From: Arenicola marina
Taxonomy: Eukaryota; Annelida; Polychaeta; Arenicolidae
Assembly: GCA_964019135.1 (NCBI GenBank)
Contig: OZ025255.1
Coordinates: 23,909,708-23,973,707, forward strand
DNA: 64,000 nt
Direction of reading: 5' to 3'
Both the position numbers and the translations under genes were made by a program. Under the pieces are notes generated by a model. The model searched no databases. It saw only the letters and a program-made list of their open reading frames with translations, and was not told the DNA's origin. Positions 46,201 through 56,358 of this stretch are shown one piece after another; position 1 is the stretch's first letter; each line of letters begins with the position of its first letter.

Positions 46201-47128
46201 TCACCACTTCTTTTGCTGCGTTTTATTCGTGCTTTGTTTCATTAAGACTGCTTAAAATATCAGGGCTACAACCCGCCGATGTTTACCGAGGTCTGCTCAA
46301 AATCGCCGAGGCTCATTATGGGTGGCTTCCCTTAAAGCAATATAAGCTTACTTACATGCGCCATCTTAGATTTTTTACATTTTAGAATCAAGACTAAAAG
46401 TATCTCAAAAATGATGATGCATATGCTTTATATCTCTTTGAGTCTGTAAAACAAACATTTCAACATAAAACTGCGCGGTCTATTTTTATCGCGCGCGGAC
46501 GTGATAGCGAGCCGCGATCGACATCACACACAAAATACCGAACGGCGAACAGGCGCGCAGAGATACAAAGCCGGCCACCAACTTCTGCTCCGGTGACCAA
46601 ATTGCTTCTCTCCGGATAGCCCACAGGCTTTCAGGATTTAAATTCAAGACAGAATGTACTTAAGTGACATGGAGAAGAGGTTGGTAATACAAAATAATAC
46701 GGAATATATTGCTTTAAAGCAAAATTCAATGTTGGTATCTACATCGGGCCCGAAGTGAAACAACTTAACGAAAAACGTACCTGGTTAACCCCGCTTGACG
46801 GATAACCCGTGCGGCAATCGCACGTCGACTGCTGTTCCAAGGGGCTCCACTGGGAGATATCCTCGTGGCAGAACATGCCCACTCCACTGTCCTCCGTGGG
46901 GCTGCCCATGGACCCTTCCTCCAGGCCCGGGGACCCCAGGGGGTCCCCAGTGTCCGGGGAGAAGGGTACCTTCCCCAGAGGCAGCAGACCCAGGCTGTTG
47001 GTCGCAGACCAGGCAGGGGCAGGGATGGGGCTGGGGCAGACCCTCCTGGGTTTGTCTTCACTCTGCTCGTCCATCGGGTGCGCTTGCCCGCTGTCGTCAA
47101 AAGCGACATGATCCAAAGGGGCAGCCAT
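39882..47128 (-). CDS. ccno: Cyclin-O-like protein, five coding exons
   Basis: Exons on the - strand: 47128-46781, 42760-42473, 42124-41939, 41377-41172 and 40233-39882, all bounded by GT/AG. Phases are 0,0,0,2, giving 459 codons. The first cyclin fold includes RQPEVSATSRGHLIDWLSKV, LTANIIDRFL and LLGVTALLVAAKK. The second includes DEVYPPQIDELL, ERLILGRLQYDLLAPT, FFLEY and LLELTLQDYTLCQYLPSLL. From memory, vertebrate cyclin O has RQPQV, LTVNTLDRFL, LLGVTSLLIACK, HPPRVKQLL, LGAPTISFFLEH and ELSLADYAF at the same places, and RAPVK shortly before, which fits APVKRRR here. The family drives centriole amplification in multiciliated cells and has meiotic roles in vertebrates; its role here is inferred only. 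Exon 1 has weak conservation and is joined by phase and donor quality. The serine/threonine-rich insert in the last exon is unusual. Confidence 0.85.
40454..40701 (-). mobile_element. tRNA-derived SINE (family A) with perfect 15-bp TSD, in cyclin intron 4
   Basis: Flanked by ataaatgacctgtga at 40439-40453 and 40702-40716. On the - strand it starts ggggccggtgcgacagctca, with box B ggttcgagccc, and ends in aaccaa. The intact duplication suggests a young insertion. Confidence 0.95.
40996..41114. repeat. CpG-rich dispersed segment in cyclin intron 4
   Basis: Bounded by ggtgcaaccgac and ggtgcaaacggcccc, related in reverse to 4551-4730 of the array units. Confidence 0.45.
41172..41377 (-). CDS. 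ccno: Cyclin-O-like exon 4
   Basis: 206 bases beginning DEVYPPQI. The acceptor gatgtag was preferred over one six bases further in because it restores the family spacing between AAKK and YPP. Donor ATAAG|GTTAAT, phase 2. Confidence 0.85.
41579..41646. repeat. Interstitial telomere-like repeat in cyclin intron 3
   Basis: About ten degenerate copies of ccctaa/ctaaccct, including actaaccctaaccctggccc. Confidence 0.8.
41939..42124 (-). CDS. ccno: Cyclin-O-like exon 3 (cyclin box)
   Basis: 62 codons, VSATSRGHLI to LLVAAKK, acceptor ctcatgcag and donor gtacct. Core of the N-terminal cyclin fold. Confidence 0.9.
42473..42760 (-). CDS. ccno: Cyclin-O-like exon 2
   Basis: 96 codons, from LPSPYEFPRAPVKRRR to HPLNCLDRQPE, with acceptor acgcag and donor gtaggg. 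It carries the pre-cyclin-box helix (FEPYIDEFFAHRKS). Confidence 0.8.
44496..44747. mobile_element. ggggcc MITE, reverse-oriented copy in cyclin intron 1
   Basis: ggggccgcattcataatcgc at left and gattatgaatacggcccc at right. Same family as the three array copies, with a diverged centre. Confidence 0.85.
44799..44933 (-). mobile_element. tRNA-derived SINE (family A), internally deleted
   Basis: The tail-side part (attcaggacggtttaacca, gggagaaggaagggagagtg) and the box A end (ctaacccactcagcgatcgg) are joined with the box B region missing. It lies 50 bases from the MITE at 44496-44747. Confidence 0.8.
45355..46331. mobile_element. piggyBac-like non-coding element (977 bp)
   Basis: Flanked by TTAA at 45351-45354 and 46332-46335. 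The ends ggtacgccacccataat and attatgggtggcttccc form a 17-bp TIR with two mismatches. No transposase frame, so a non-autonomous derivative. It contains tandem tgacgt(c/a)a motifs and a diverged direct repeat (cccgccgatgttta, near 46114 and 46270). Confidence 0.7.
46033..46108. repeat. Two tandem 35-bp repeats with CRE-like core
   Basis: ccctgtgaatgacgt(c/a)acgagtt-like unit twice, each with TGACGTCA or TGACGTAA, inside the piggyBac-like element. Confidence 0.6.
46336..46713. mobile_element. TTAA-flanked MITE, long copy (378 bp)
   Basis: Ends AGCAATATA and TATATTGCT, with TTAA at 46332-46335 and 46714-46717. It shares tagaatcaagactaaaagta and ctgcgcggt with the 158-159-bp copies before each glycosyltransferase gene and adds about 220 bp of GC-rich interior. 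It directly abuts the preceding TTAA element, sharing one TTAA. Confidence 0.85.
46781..47128 (-). CDS. ccno: Cyclin-O-like exon 1 (N-terminal 116 codons)
   Basis: Starts MAAPLDHVAFDDSGQ (ATG with A at -3 and G at +4) and ends GVNQ before the donor CAG|GTACGT. Pro/Ser-rich, with no recognised domain. An in-frame ATG 22 codons upstream (47194) is an alternative start. It is assigned to this gene because it ends in phase 0, exactly as the next exon requires. Confidence 0.6.
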
Positions 47129-47194
47129 GCTTCCCCACTGCCACTGGCGCCGGGAATATGTTTGTCGCGACGTTGCCAGAATCACTACCTCCAT

Positions 47195-48300
47195 CCCGTC
47201 GCATGTAGCAAGATCTGCAGGTGTCGCGTTGGCACCAGGTACCAGTCAAGCAACAGCGCAGGCCATGCGCGCCATGTCACACAAGGTGCGACTGCTGTAA
47301 TGGCAGTTTATGGACGCATTGGCTGCAATAAACGGGGAGGTATCAGGTATCACTGTTATTTTAGTCTTTACATGTCTATTTCAGTCCAGACGTACCACCA
47401 GCCGCTTGAGCTGTTTGGAAACAGCTTGAGTTAATGTTTGTTCTAGAACCGGGTGGGTGAGGGGCAGGAGGGGAGACTGTTGAGCGAGCTTAGTTTCGGT
47501 GGAACTCATTACGGTTAATCACCCTTCCTGTCGTCTATGGTGAAAGTGACACAAGGCATGGAAATTTACGGAAGCTCAGTACACGCCATCCATATTTGTA
47601 TTTTTTTTTAAATGTTAATTGGATATATGATGAGAAATAAATATGCAACAAATAAAATATAGCTTAAGCCAGATCATTCAAGAAAATTAATGCATTAGTC
47701 CACAGTATTCAAACCACGGATGCATAAAATCGAGAAAATGAATTCAAATATATATTCAAACCGTGCGCAAATACTCAAATGGTTAATAAATGTTTCAGTC
47801 CATGAGTATATGATTCAAGCCTCAACCAAAGATTTAAACTGCGAAATTAGGCCGGGAATAAATTCAACAGTTCACGGTTCAAATGGGAAATAAACGTTGT
47901 CACCAGGGAGCCAGTATCCTGGGGACTTTCTATGTTAATGCAAAATCATTGTTTCAGCACAGTTCCAGGTGTTACTCTAACCTTTGATCATGTGCACTAA
48001 AAAAGAATAATAATGGTGCGGCGCTACCGTCAGCGGCTGATTGGTTGGTCGATTAAGCTGAGAGGCGCCACAATAAGCTTACTGTCAGCGATGGTCTGAG
48101 GATCTGCGCCAAGGTCAGCCTATTGGCGCTGAGAGACGCCGCGGAGGGGCAGAATGGAGTTGTACTTAGCGGCCAACGTACTACAGTCACGTTGCGGCAT
48201 CGGTGGCAAGGCGCTGCACGGCCGTGGCGACAGTACCGGCGAGGATTCCGTCAACTACAGAGCTCAGCCCTAGGTTGCCTTACCTTGGACGGCAGTAAAA
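47195..48300. other. Upstream of the cyclin gene; no further gene seen
   Basis: Moderately CpG-containing near 47200-47300, which would suit a promoter for the - strand cyclin gene, then AT-rich DNA. No exon recognised. Confidence 0.35.
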
Positions 48301-48380
48301 TCCACTGATGACGTCACTCTATTGTTCTCTCACGACATTATTTTTCTGTAATGTAGTGGGTTTGAGTCATAAGGACATGG
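48301..48380 (+). repeat. Dispersed repeat, second copy of 29869-29945
   Basis: Matches in order over about 75 bases. Followed by an imperfect inverted repeat (gttaatg ... cattaac) to 48475. Confidence 0.8.
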
Positions 48381-48654
48381 ATTTTACATAAGTTAATGAC
48401 CTCGGAAAACGACATTACCGGATAATAATGGAGTCCGAGGGCGCGCGGAACATGTCGTGTTCCTCGGACATTAACTTACACATAAAGCCAAACTCTGGTG
48501 GGCCGGGCCTGTGTGTTGTTGTGAGTGGCTCACGCAGGGCGAGGGCTGTTAATGGGTATGTCAGTTCGTCTACCTTCTGAAGGGGAGGAATATTTAATTC
48601 ACTCCAGTGATGGGCGGCGTCACGAGGGGACGACCTTCTTCACGAAAACTCGCA

Positions 48655-48765
48655 TTTCCAGTGTGGGTTTTTTACGTTGAATTTAGACAAATAACTGTCG
48701 GTGTCGATTTTGACATGTTAAGTGTCTGAATCTAGACACCAAAGTCGGGTGTCGATTAAAAAAAA
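48655..48765 (+). repeat. Diverged dispersed repeat (family of 27858-28020)
   Basis: Shares cagtgtggg, gtcggtgtcgattttgaca and gggtgtcgatt with the other two copies. Weak. Confidence 0.4.
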
Positions 48766-48975
48766 AAAAATGCAATGCAAGGTCACTTTGCCCATTCGGG
48801 ACCTCTTTAATGACGACAAATAACATGATCCACTATCAATCCCTGAAGATAGTCTTTTTTTTATATATAACCTAGATGGGTGCGTGTTTTCGCTAATGGT
48901 GGTCATGTTGTTCTGACTGGTGAAGGTTCCGATCTAGTATTATAATTGGAATGGCAGAGGCGGGGCCGGAGGCGT

Positions 48976-49300
48976 GGGGGGTGGGGGGGGGGGGGGCGGT
49001 CATTACAGCCGGCACTCGATCTCCAAAGATTCCATGGATAATTTTTTTCTCTCAGATTTCTTTCTTCGAAGTCACAATAGCCAGACGCTTATCATGTTGG
49101 TCCAGGTTTCTCTATATAGAGATATAGCTCCTTTCTTTTGCACCTCCTACCCCTCCTCCTCGTCAGTTCATTAACTCCACTAATCGTCCAACTTCATCTC
49201 ATTACCCCGGGAGGTTCCTTTGCCCAGTTTAACGTGAAACCATTTGCATCATATAATGCATGTCTTTCTTGCGGGGGGGGGGGGGGCAGGGGGGACGGTG
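48976..49300. repeat. G-runs and SINE body fragment
   Basis: G homopolymers at about 48977-48996 and 49273-49286. Between them, 49170-49250 matches the family E SINE body in + orientation. No gene. Confidence 0.5.
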
Positions 49301-49967
49301 AAGGTAACTATAGGCAAGCTGGAATGTCACGTACCATCTTTATTTCGAGTCGAGAAAGCCTGTGAAATATCCCGTTGCTCAACCATTTTCGAGGTTTCAG
49401 AATACAATGCAATTATAATACAATTATAACCGTTTATTATTATAATAAGTATATTGCACTAAAAGGCCTCAGGCCCACGATACAAAACACATATACAAAA
49501 GCGGCTGTTCTTCCTTGCCCCGGTATAAACCAGTTAAATTTTTCGTTTCTGATAATTTTCGTTAGAGCAAGGCTATCATCGCGTCGGCATCGAATATATT
49601 CAAACGTCTCCGTACCGTCAGACGTTTCAAATGAAGAATGCCTGTATCTAAATATATGATTTCGTTGTATATTCCTTCTGAGTCGATAAAGCGTGAGGAT
49701 GATGGCCGCCATGTTGTTTAGGTCTTAACCCCGGGATAGTCCCACTATTCCTGGGTCAGATTGGGGACCTGGATTGGGGATAACTTTAACTAGTACATAG
49801 CGACCGGTGATAGCGCGAACACCCCTCCATGCATACCACTTCTGGCGCCCTATCCGCGGGATAGTCGCTATGAGGGTGTCGGCGTGGAGATGTACAGGCA
49901 CTTTCTTGAAAATCTAAGACATTATCGATTATATGTTTGCAATTATTATGTATCGTCATTGTTTGTA

Positions 49968-49981
49968 CAATTATTGGCTCA
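49968..49981 (+). repeat. Target-site duplication, left
   Basis: caattattggctca, repeated exactly at 51467-51480. Confidence 0.95.
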
Positions 49982-51466
49982 AGAGAATAGGGTTTAGTGG
50001 GAATCTGTTAAACTGGTTTCAAGACTACTTGCAAGATAGTATCAGCGTGTATTGATTGGTGGAACCGCTTCACCATGGCGTGCTATAGGGTCCGGTGTGC
50101 CTCAAGGTTCAGTACTGGGACCGCTGCTGTTTTTAGTTTATATCAATGATATAGCCGAACGGTTACAATCGGGTATACGTTTATTTGCTGACGACACGAC
50201 TGTTTTTATAATTGTTGACGATGTAACCCAGGAACCTGCAAATAGCATCCTTAGGGAGGACCTGGGTCAAATGGAGTAATGGGCGTCTCAATGGTTCATT
50301 AAGTTTAGCGCCCCTAAAAATAAGTCGCTGGTGATATCAAACAGACATGTTAGCAATGCACCCGTTTTAATAATGAATAATGACTGTTTAGAAAATGTTA
50401 CGCATAATGAACATCTAGGTGTGACAATAACTTCCAAGTTAACATGGTCAGCCCACATTAATGAAATTTGCTTAAAAGCCAGCAGGCAGTTCATTAGACT
50501 TGATGTATCGGACGTTTGTACGTCCAGTCATGGAGTATGCATGTATTGTATGGTACGGCTGTACCCAGTCAGACGCGGATAAGTTAGAATCGGTGCAACT
50601 TAGAGCTGGTCGCCGCGTATCTGGAGCGACCAAATATACTAGTCACAGTCTTATCTACAACGAGCTTGGATGGAAAAAAACTGTGTACTCGGCGGAAAAG
50701 ATTTAAATTAGTTTTATTTCATAAAATGTTTTACCATAAGGCTCCAAATTACCTTTGTGAACTTATTCCTCAATCTGTGTCAGCCAGAACCTCGTATGGA
50801 TTACGCAGTGCTCAAACAATGAATGTTACTACACTTAAGGCTAGACTTGCATTTCACTATAATTCGTTTTTACCGAGTGCCATCAGGCTTTGGAATGAGT
50901 TACCAAACAATATACGGCTTATCCAGGACCCTAAATTATTCAAAGAAACATTGCTGAAACATGAATCTCCTATGTCTCAGAACAGTAGCAAATTGCTACG
51001 CTTTACTAATGTTATCCATGCCCGGATGAGGATGAATTGTAGTGGATTAGAAGGTCACTTGTATGATATGCACGTAGTAGATAACCCTCAGTGTATATGC
51101 GGCTCGCCTAGAGAGGATCCATACCATTACTTTTTTGAATGCCCAAGGTACACTATACTTCGCGATAAACTGATCCATTCTGTCATGAAATGAACATCAC
51201 CCACCGTTGGTAACATCTTGTATGGAAGCCCAAACCTATCCCTAAGGGGAAATCAAGCTATATTTAAAGAAGTGCATGATTACATTGCCAGGTTTGGTCG
51301 CTTTAGGAGATGATATATGTTACGCCTTCAATCTGATCGAATATCATTAATATGTATGTTAAAGATTAACTAATGTTCTGCTTGTTACTTGTGCATCACA
51401 TGTAAGCAAGAGGGATTTGTATAGGCATTGCCTGTTTCCTAATTGCAAAATAAAATATGTTTAAAC
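49982..51466 (+). mobile_element. 5'-truncated LINE with reverse transcriptase, 14-bp TSD
   Basis: The body encodes the C-terminal part of a non-LTR ORF2: NLLNWFQDYLQD, then [20 protein letters not shown] and the catalytic FADDT motif, then a thumb-like region and a C-terminal knuckle (CICG ... HYFFECP). This pattern suits the Jockey/CR1 group. It is broken by frameshifts near 50040 and around 50500-50690 and by a premature stop near 50277, so it is not active itself. The tail is aaataaaatatgttt rather than poly(A). The shorter copy at 24467-25036 has the same 3' end. Confidence 0.92.
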
Positions 51467-51480
51467 CAATTATTGGCTCA
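51467..51480 (+). repeat. Target-site duplication, right
   Basis: Exact repeat of 49968-49981. Confidence 0.95.
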
Positions 51481-51965
51481 ATGTGAAGACCCTTTTCTTA
51501 TTCAGTTTCCGCGGTTCGCCACAAATACCTCGTTCCACAAGATTCGTCAATCATTTGTCTCAGAGATTATAAAAAATTGGGTGTCCGAATTCAGTCTCGG
51601 ACGGATGTTGCTCAGATTCCGGGCGCGAATTCAGGAATTTGTCATTTCGTTATGGCGGGGGGATGCATTGCAACATGGCGTAGGCTTTTTTAAGATGTTA
51701 CCGGGTAGTGTGGAGGAGGGGGGCGGGTGCCAAAAAGTACAAAGGTCCAGTACATTTAGTGAGCAGGGGATCCACATCTAAGATTGATGTACAGTTTGCA
51801 TCAATTAGAGGTATCCTCGTTAAAAACAAGGGGGATCCACTCCCTCCAAATGGTGTCTGCTTGTCCGCTGATCCGGTTTTTGCCGGCGCTTTCTCTTCAG
51901 CTTGTCCTCTGCCAGTCCGCTGATCCGTTTTTCCCGCGATTTTGGCTCGTTTGTCGTCTGCCAGT

Positions 51966-52064
51966 CTATTTTTCCACGACGTGCAGCTCTTCGACCTTGA
52001 GCTTGCTGAGGGATGTCTCCTCCCTAAACCTGGCAAGGTTGACACGGGTCAGGACTCCAACCAC
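51966..52064 (-). CDS. clcn7: CLC last exon (VVGVLTRVNLARF ... stop)
   Basis: Acceptor cttcctgacag, 32 codons and TAG at 51968-51966. The GVLTRVNL strand-helix ends CBS2, and a short acidic/basic tail follows. Confidence 0.88.
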   Translation of the reverse strand: MVGVLTRVNLARFREETSLSKLKVEELHVVEK

Positions 52065-53507
52065 CTGTCAGGAAGAAGCGACGAGTTTAAGAATACCAAA
52101 ATAGATCGGCAAACTGTACCAAGAACAGTAGGCAAATAACAGGCGGCAGGCGAAGTGGATAACAAACGTACACAGTGCACTTGGGCCGTGTTGTTGGCAT
52201 TTACATATAGGAGTCTGGAAGGGGTTATTGGCGACACGTGACACAGGCATATTTGAAAGATCGACATTCGACGTTGACCTTCAAATTTCGAAATTTAGGA
52301 TCTGAAAAAGCGACATCGACACAGATTTCTGGAAAAAAAAACCACTGAACTTAGCCAAAAAACGACACGAAATGTCGTGAAAAATCGACATTCGACGCTG
52401 AGAATTTTGAAAAAAGCGATACTAGAAGCTGCCCCCCCCCCCTCCCTCCCTTATAGGCCCATATATATGCTAAGGCTGTAAATATGTATGATATAACGTA
52501 TTATGTGGTCAGACAGAAGTGGGCATATTGAGATCTTCCAATAATATCAAGAGTACGAGCTCTAGTTGAATGTATATGTGTATTATTACCCGCTTGCACA
52601 TTAATGACTTACATTGTAGTCTTGGTTAATCACTGGCAGATGACGCAGGCCCAACAGCCGGAAAATTTTGAAAATTCTCGGCAGAGATTGATCCTGCAAA
52701 AAATTAATACATTGAATAGCACGCATAACAGCAGCGCAATACATGTGTTAAAACAGATGGTCCACGCCAAAACAAGTATGTCCCCCTTAGTGCTCTTCTG
52801 TGTTTAGTCGTTTACCCCACTGGGTTATAATTGCCGAAATTATAGAAGGGAATACTTATTACATTTATTTTCGCCAGCAATTTAAATTCTGGGGGCGAGG
52901 AAAGTGACGTCACGGGGGAATACAAACGCATGTGGTTACTTTGAAACTCAGATTATCTTCGCTCATTGGCTTGAACTCAAGCAAATGCACTCAACCATGA
53001 AAACAATACACGCCCTCGGCAAGAGATGCTTACTCACTGCATCAAAGCATGTCTTGTGACTTCATTGGGGGAATGGCAAATAACGCTCAGATGCAATGTT
53101 TGCAACAAATAAACTCGCCGTACCTTCGTTTTGCTACTTTGACGACCGCGTTTACAGTGATATCAAGGAATCAAAGCTATAAACTTCTTTTGAAAAATCG
53201 TATTTGTTTATCTTCCATGAACAAAGTTGACATTGAGCTGAACAAAATCGTAGCACCAACATATTACACAGACCCTATTCTGCTCATTTCAGTCGGTTTA
53301 TGATCATACATTTAATTAATGTCTTTCGGGCCGACTCTTACCTCGTACACAGTATACGGACAGCGATCCATGTGATCAGTAAGGTCGAAGTACCCGCTGG
53401 CGTTATCAGACAGATCAGTGAGGCCCTACCGATGACAAACGAAGGGTAATTACAGAACATACATTCACGACAGCAGTAAAAGTTAAGACGAACTATTGTC
53501 TTTATTG

Positions 53508-53545
<38 letters not shown>

Positions 53546-56358
53546 TCTGTTATCGTTATTATCACCTTGGAAGCGTGACCTTGATCAATATAGTACTTTG
53601 CGCCCAAATACTAATGTGATGTATCACGCAAGGTGTCGTTTGTCTGACAAGTTCCCTTCATGGAGCAATTGAGGAGGCCATGTTCCCGCCAAAATGCTTC
53701 TGTAGGGTCACATGTTAAACTTTGGGGATTTTTAGCGGGAAAATTATTTGAGCGATTTGCACAAATAAAAGACGATATAGAAGGTAATAATGGGCCCAAT
53801 ACGTGAAATAATAATAATGTGAAATTGCTGTGACCTTGACCTTTGACCTACATGGCCCATCTACGAACTTAGCCTGACGATTGCCATTCCGCATCTTTTT
53901 TTTTGTGAATTTGTAAGTCGATATCTTAAGGCATTCGAAAGATAATGCGTTACGTTACAGACGGACACACCCACAGACACACACACAGACTAACCGAACA
54001 CACCGACATAAGACGATGGTCGAGATTTTCGTCTTAACAACTTTAGGCTAACAGTAACGCTTGAGAAGTTGTACTCTGTCGGTCTTTTATAGGCAAACAC
54101 TTCTCTTATAGAACTAGGCTAAATTAACAGACAACAAGTGGATAAATGACATGCAGTTATTAAGTATATAACTATGGATTTGATACATATAAATGTACAT
54201 GCCTAATATGTATATGTAATACCTATGCCTGGCTAATAATAAGCCTGAGGAATATTGTAAATATATGTATTAAAATAACTCCCTCCAACTATAGGTACTG
54301 ATTGATACTATTGGCATGCCAAAAAGACTGATTTTCAGTCAAAAGTAATTTATTGGGAACAAAATATTTTGTGATAATTTTTTTAGTTTTCTTGTAAAAT
54401 ATCTTTTGTTAATATTTGTGATTGTGCAGGTACCAGCCATGGTGACCTATAGTAAATCTGCCTTGATGATTTTATTCCTATAAATTGGAGAAAACCTGTA
54501 CCGAAAGGTTGTATAAATGGATAACTTTTTTTTGCACGATTCTAAGCAAACTACTTTTACCAGCCTTTTACCGCTTGCGCAATCAGTCTATTGATAATTG
54601 ACAATTGTTTATGGAAATGGTTTTTTGCATATCAAGTGCCAATGGCATTATTTTTTCTGGTCCAGAGAGATCAAAGAGGCCTTGGGTCGTGGGGCACGTC
54701 TGCCAATTTTTGTGTTAACCTTTTTACGGTTAAATTGCTGCAAGGGCATAACATTTCAAGGGAAATGGATGATTCCCCCACATACCTGGATCCAAGCCTG
54801 GTCACTGACACTGACGCAGTGACTGTGTGTGTGTCTGACAGAGTGACGGTGTGTGTTTGACATAGTGACAGCCCGAGACAGTAAAAATTAATCACACGGA
54901 CCACATCGACGGCGACGGGTGGCAATGCAGCCAGATCAACAGCTCACGCTCAGCTGTCAGACGGACACACAGTCTGCCAGAGTGCGGATGCAGGTCAAAA
55001 AACTTGCGAATGGCGTAGAATTACACGCAGTTTTGCACATCGAATTAAGTAACACTTATCTGTGATCGTTGTTTCATAACATTATCAGTTTCTGGTCTGT
55101 TAATTTTCTTTGCGAAATGGGGATTTCAAGCAGTGAGCACGTGAGCAAAGCTAGCAGACGACCAGCCATTTTGTTAAACGGAGACGCTCATAGTTAACGA
55201 TGCCGGTAGGTGGCGTTCCGTTTACCGGGGCGACTGTGTATGTTAACGCGCACCAGTCAGTGAAAGCGGAAACTGTCAGTTGCAGGTCAGGCACCAGTCT
55301 GACTAGTAGAACACAGCCCGAGCGCCCTCTGCCGGGAGTGTGGAAAGGAATATTTAGCGCGGCGCGGATCGTTGAACTCATAATTTAAAGCATAAATGAA
55401 GTGTCAGCGTTTCAATAATTTATCAGTTACCTTTTTAAGGTAGATAATTGAATTATTAAAGATTTGACATAACACATTTCGACCAGTGTTTATGGGATAT
55501 GGGATAATTTTTTGGTGCCGCGGAAATTTGCTCCTTACTCAGAAACGTCTCATGGGGGCTGTTACGCGAAATGAAAGTCCTAAGCCTATGCTTGAAATAG
55601 ACTTGATTATGATTATGCATGTTTGTTACCTTAAGAGCTCGCTTGCGCTCGCTATTATATTATATTCTCATCTATTCTTTTCACTTAGCTATCGCTAAAA
55701 TGCATTGCATGGAGCTTGCTCAGCATCCATAAAATGGTACAATTAAGCGGTGAGCTACACACAAATCTGTGACGTAGTATGCATAGCTTACAACTTAGGG
55801 TCAGCGGTCAAGCTGTGAAAGGTTTACCGTTACATTTTTAGGCACATGTTACAGTTTTATGAAATGTGAATGCTAATCTTTCATTTCAGCGTACTATGTA
55901 GATTGCTCTTTATATATATTTTTTATATTGTCGGCAAACAACTGTTCTATGAGCTTTAAACTTATTAATACTAACCATATAATGGAGAGCGTCGACCAGT
56001 TGCGACTTGAGGATGAAGCCCTTCAGTTGACCAAAGCCGTTATGCTCCGCCTGTTTATGGTGACAAGAAAACACATATCAAGAATAGCAAATTACTCTTG
56101 ATCAATATCAAATTATTATCTCATATAACATGTGCATAGATCACATATGATTTTGCGCGAACGGTCTTCGAGGGAATTTACTGACATGGCCTTTGACGTA
56201 ATATGTGCCATGTTTCACTTTTACTTGTCCTTACATCCGGGTCGTACTCCTCCACGACGGGGAAGCCGTTGTGTGAGAGCGGGTTGTGGAGGATCCGGGC
56301 GATGGTGCTCAGCCTCTCCTTACAGCGGAGCACGGCCACCGGAGTACTCATGACCTCA
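51966..56358 (-). CDS. clcn7: CLC chloride/proton exchanger, C-terminal exons (ClC-7-like), partial
   Basis: Five - strand exons with GT/AG ends were found by reading: 56358-56235, 56050-55976, 53425-53342, 52693-52613 and 52064-51966. Together they give the cytoplasmic CBS pair of a lysosomal-type CLC: EVMSTPVAVL ... HNGFPVVEEYDPD, GQLKGFILKSQLV, DLTDHMDRCPYTV, SLPRIFKIFRLLGLRHLPV and VVGVLTRVNLARF up to a stop. Human ClC-7 has EVMSTPVTC, NHNGFPVVE, RLQGLILRSQL, DLSEFMNPSPYTV, FKLFRALGLRHL and VVGLVTRKDLARY there. ClC-6 is less likely, as its long insert before LILRSQL is absent. All junctions are phase 0. An exon for the 30-40-residue linker before GLTDLS (normally with an AYPR motif) was not located between 53425 and 55976. 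Transmembrane exons lie right of the window, beyond a 7.3-kb intronic satellite. Such exchangers acidify or charge-balance lysosomes. Confidence 0.8.
52258..52425 (-). repeat. Dispersed repeat in a CLC intron
   Basis: Reverse-complement relative of 27858-28020. It is followed by a C homopolymer at about 52433-52442. Confidence 0.7.
52613..52693 (-). CDS. clcn7: CLC exon: CBS2 middle (GLRHLPVIN)
   Basis: 27 codons DQSLPRIFKIFRLLGLRHLP ... QDYN, acceptor ttttttgcag, donor AAT|GTAAGT. Confidence 0.9.
53342..53425 (-). CDS. clcn7: CLC exon: CBS2 start (DLTDHMDRCPYTV)
   Basis: 28 codons GLTDLSDNASGYFDLTDHMD ... YTVYE, acceptor catcggtag, donor GAG|GTAAGA. Confidence 0.82.
53510..53546. repeat. 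(ATT)n microsatellite
   Basis: About twelve perfect tta units in a CLC intron. Confidence 0.95.
53547..55975. other. CLC intron (upstream of the GLTDLS exon), no exon found
   Basis: I searched the - strand for the expected linker (a tyrosine-proline-arginine segment ending at a phase 0 donor) and found none. The interval is mainly AT-rich, with short CA/GT-rich stretches near 53970 and 54820. Confidence 0.4.
55976..56050 (-). CDS. clcn7: CLC exon: CBS1 end (LKGFILKSQLV)
   Basis: 25 codons AEHNGFGQLKGF ... LHYM, acceptor ccataaacag, donor ATG|GTTAGT. Confidence 0.8.
56235..56358 (-). CDS. clcn7: CLC exon: CBS1 start (EVMSTPV...)
   Basis: Acceptor ttatactttcag, then T completing the previous codon, then 41 codons to EEYDPD and donor GAT|GTAAGG. 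The acceptor and the first 26 or so bases are the sequence amplified in the adjacent 38-bp array. Confidence 0.88.

Noticed and set aside
46795-47434. 137- and 189-codon + strand frames opposite cyclin exon 1
   Set aside because: Antisense shadows of a GC-rich coding exon on the - strand.
49440-49712. 90-codon - strand frame (LTLYRLRRNIQ...) as a gene
   Set aside because: Ends in gaggccttttagtgc followed by TTATAATAAT-type tail, more like the end of an old retroelement; not enough to name a family.
55151-55381. The missing CLC linker exon (frame with NYERLRLTKW)
   Set aside because: Resemblance to the RLRLKDF segment is short, there is no AYPR motif and no suitable acceptor/donor pair in phase.
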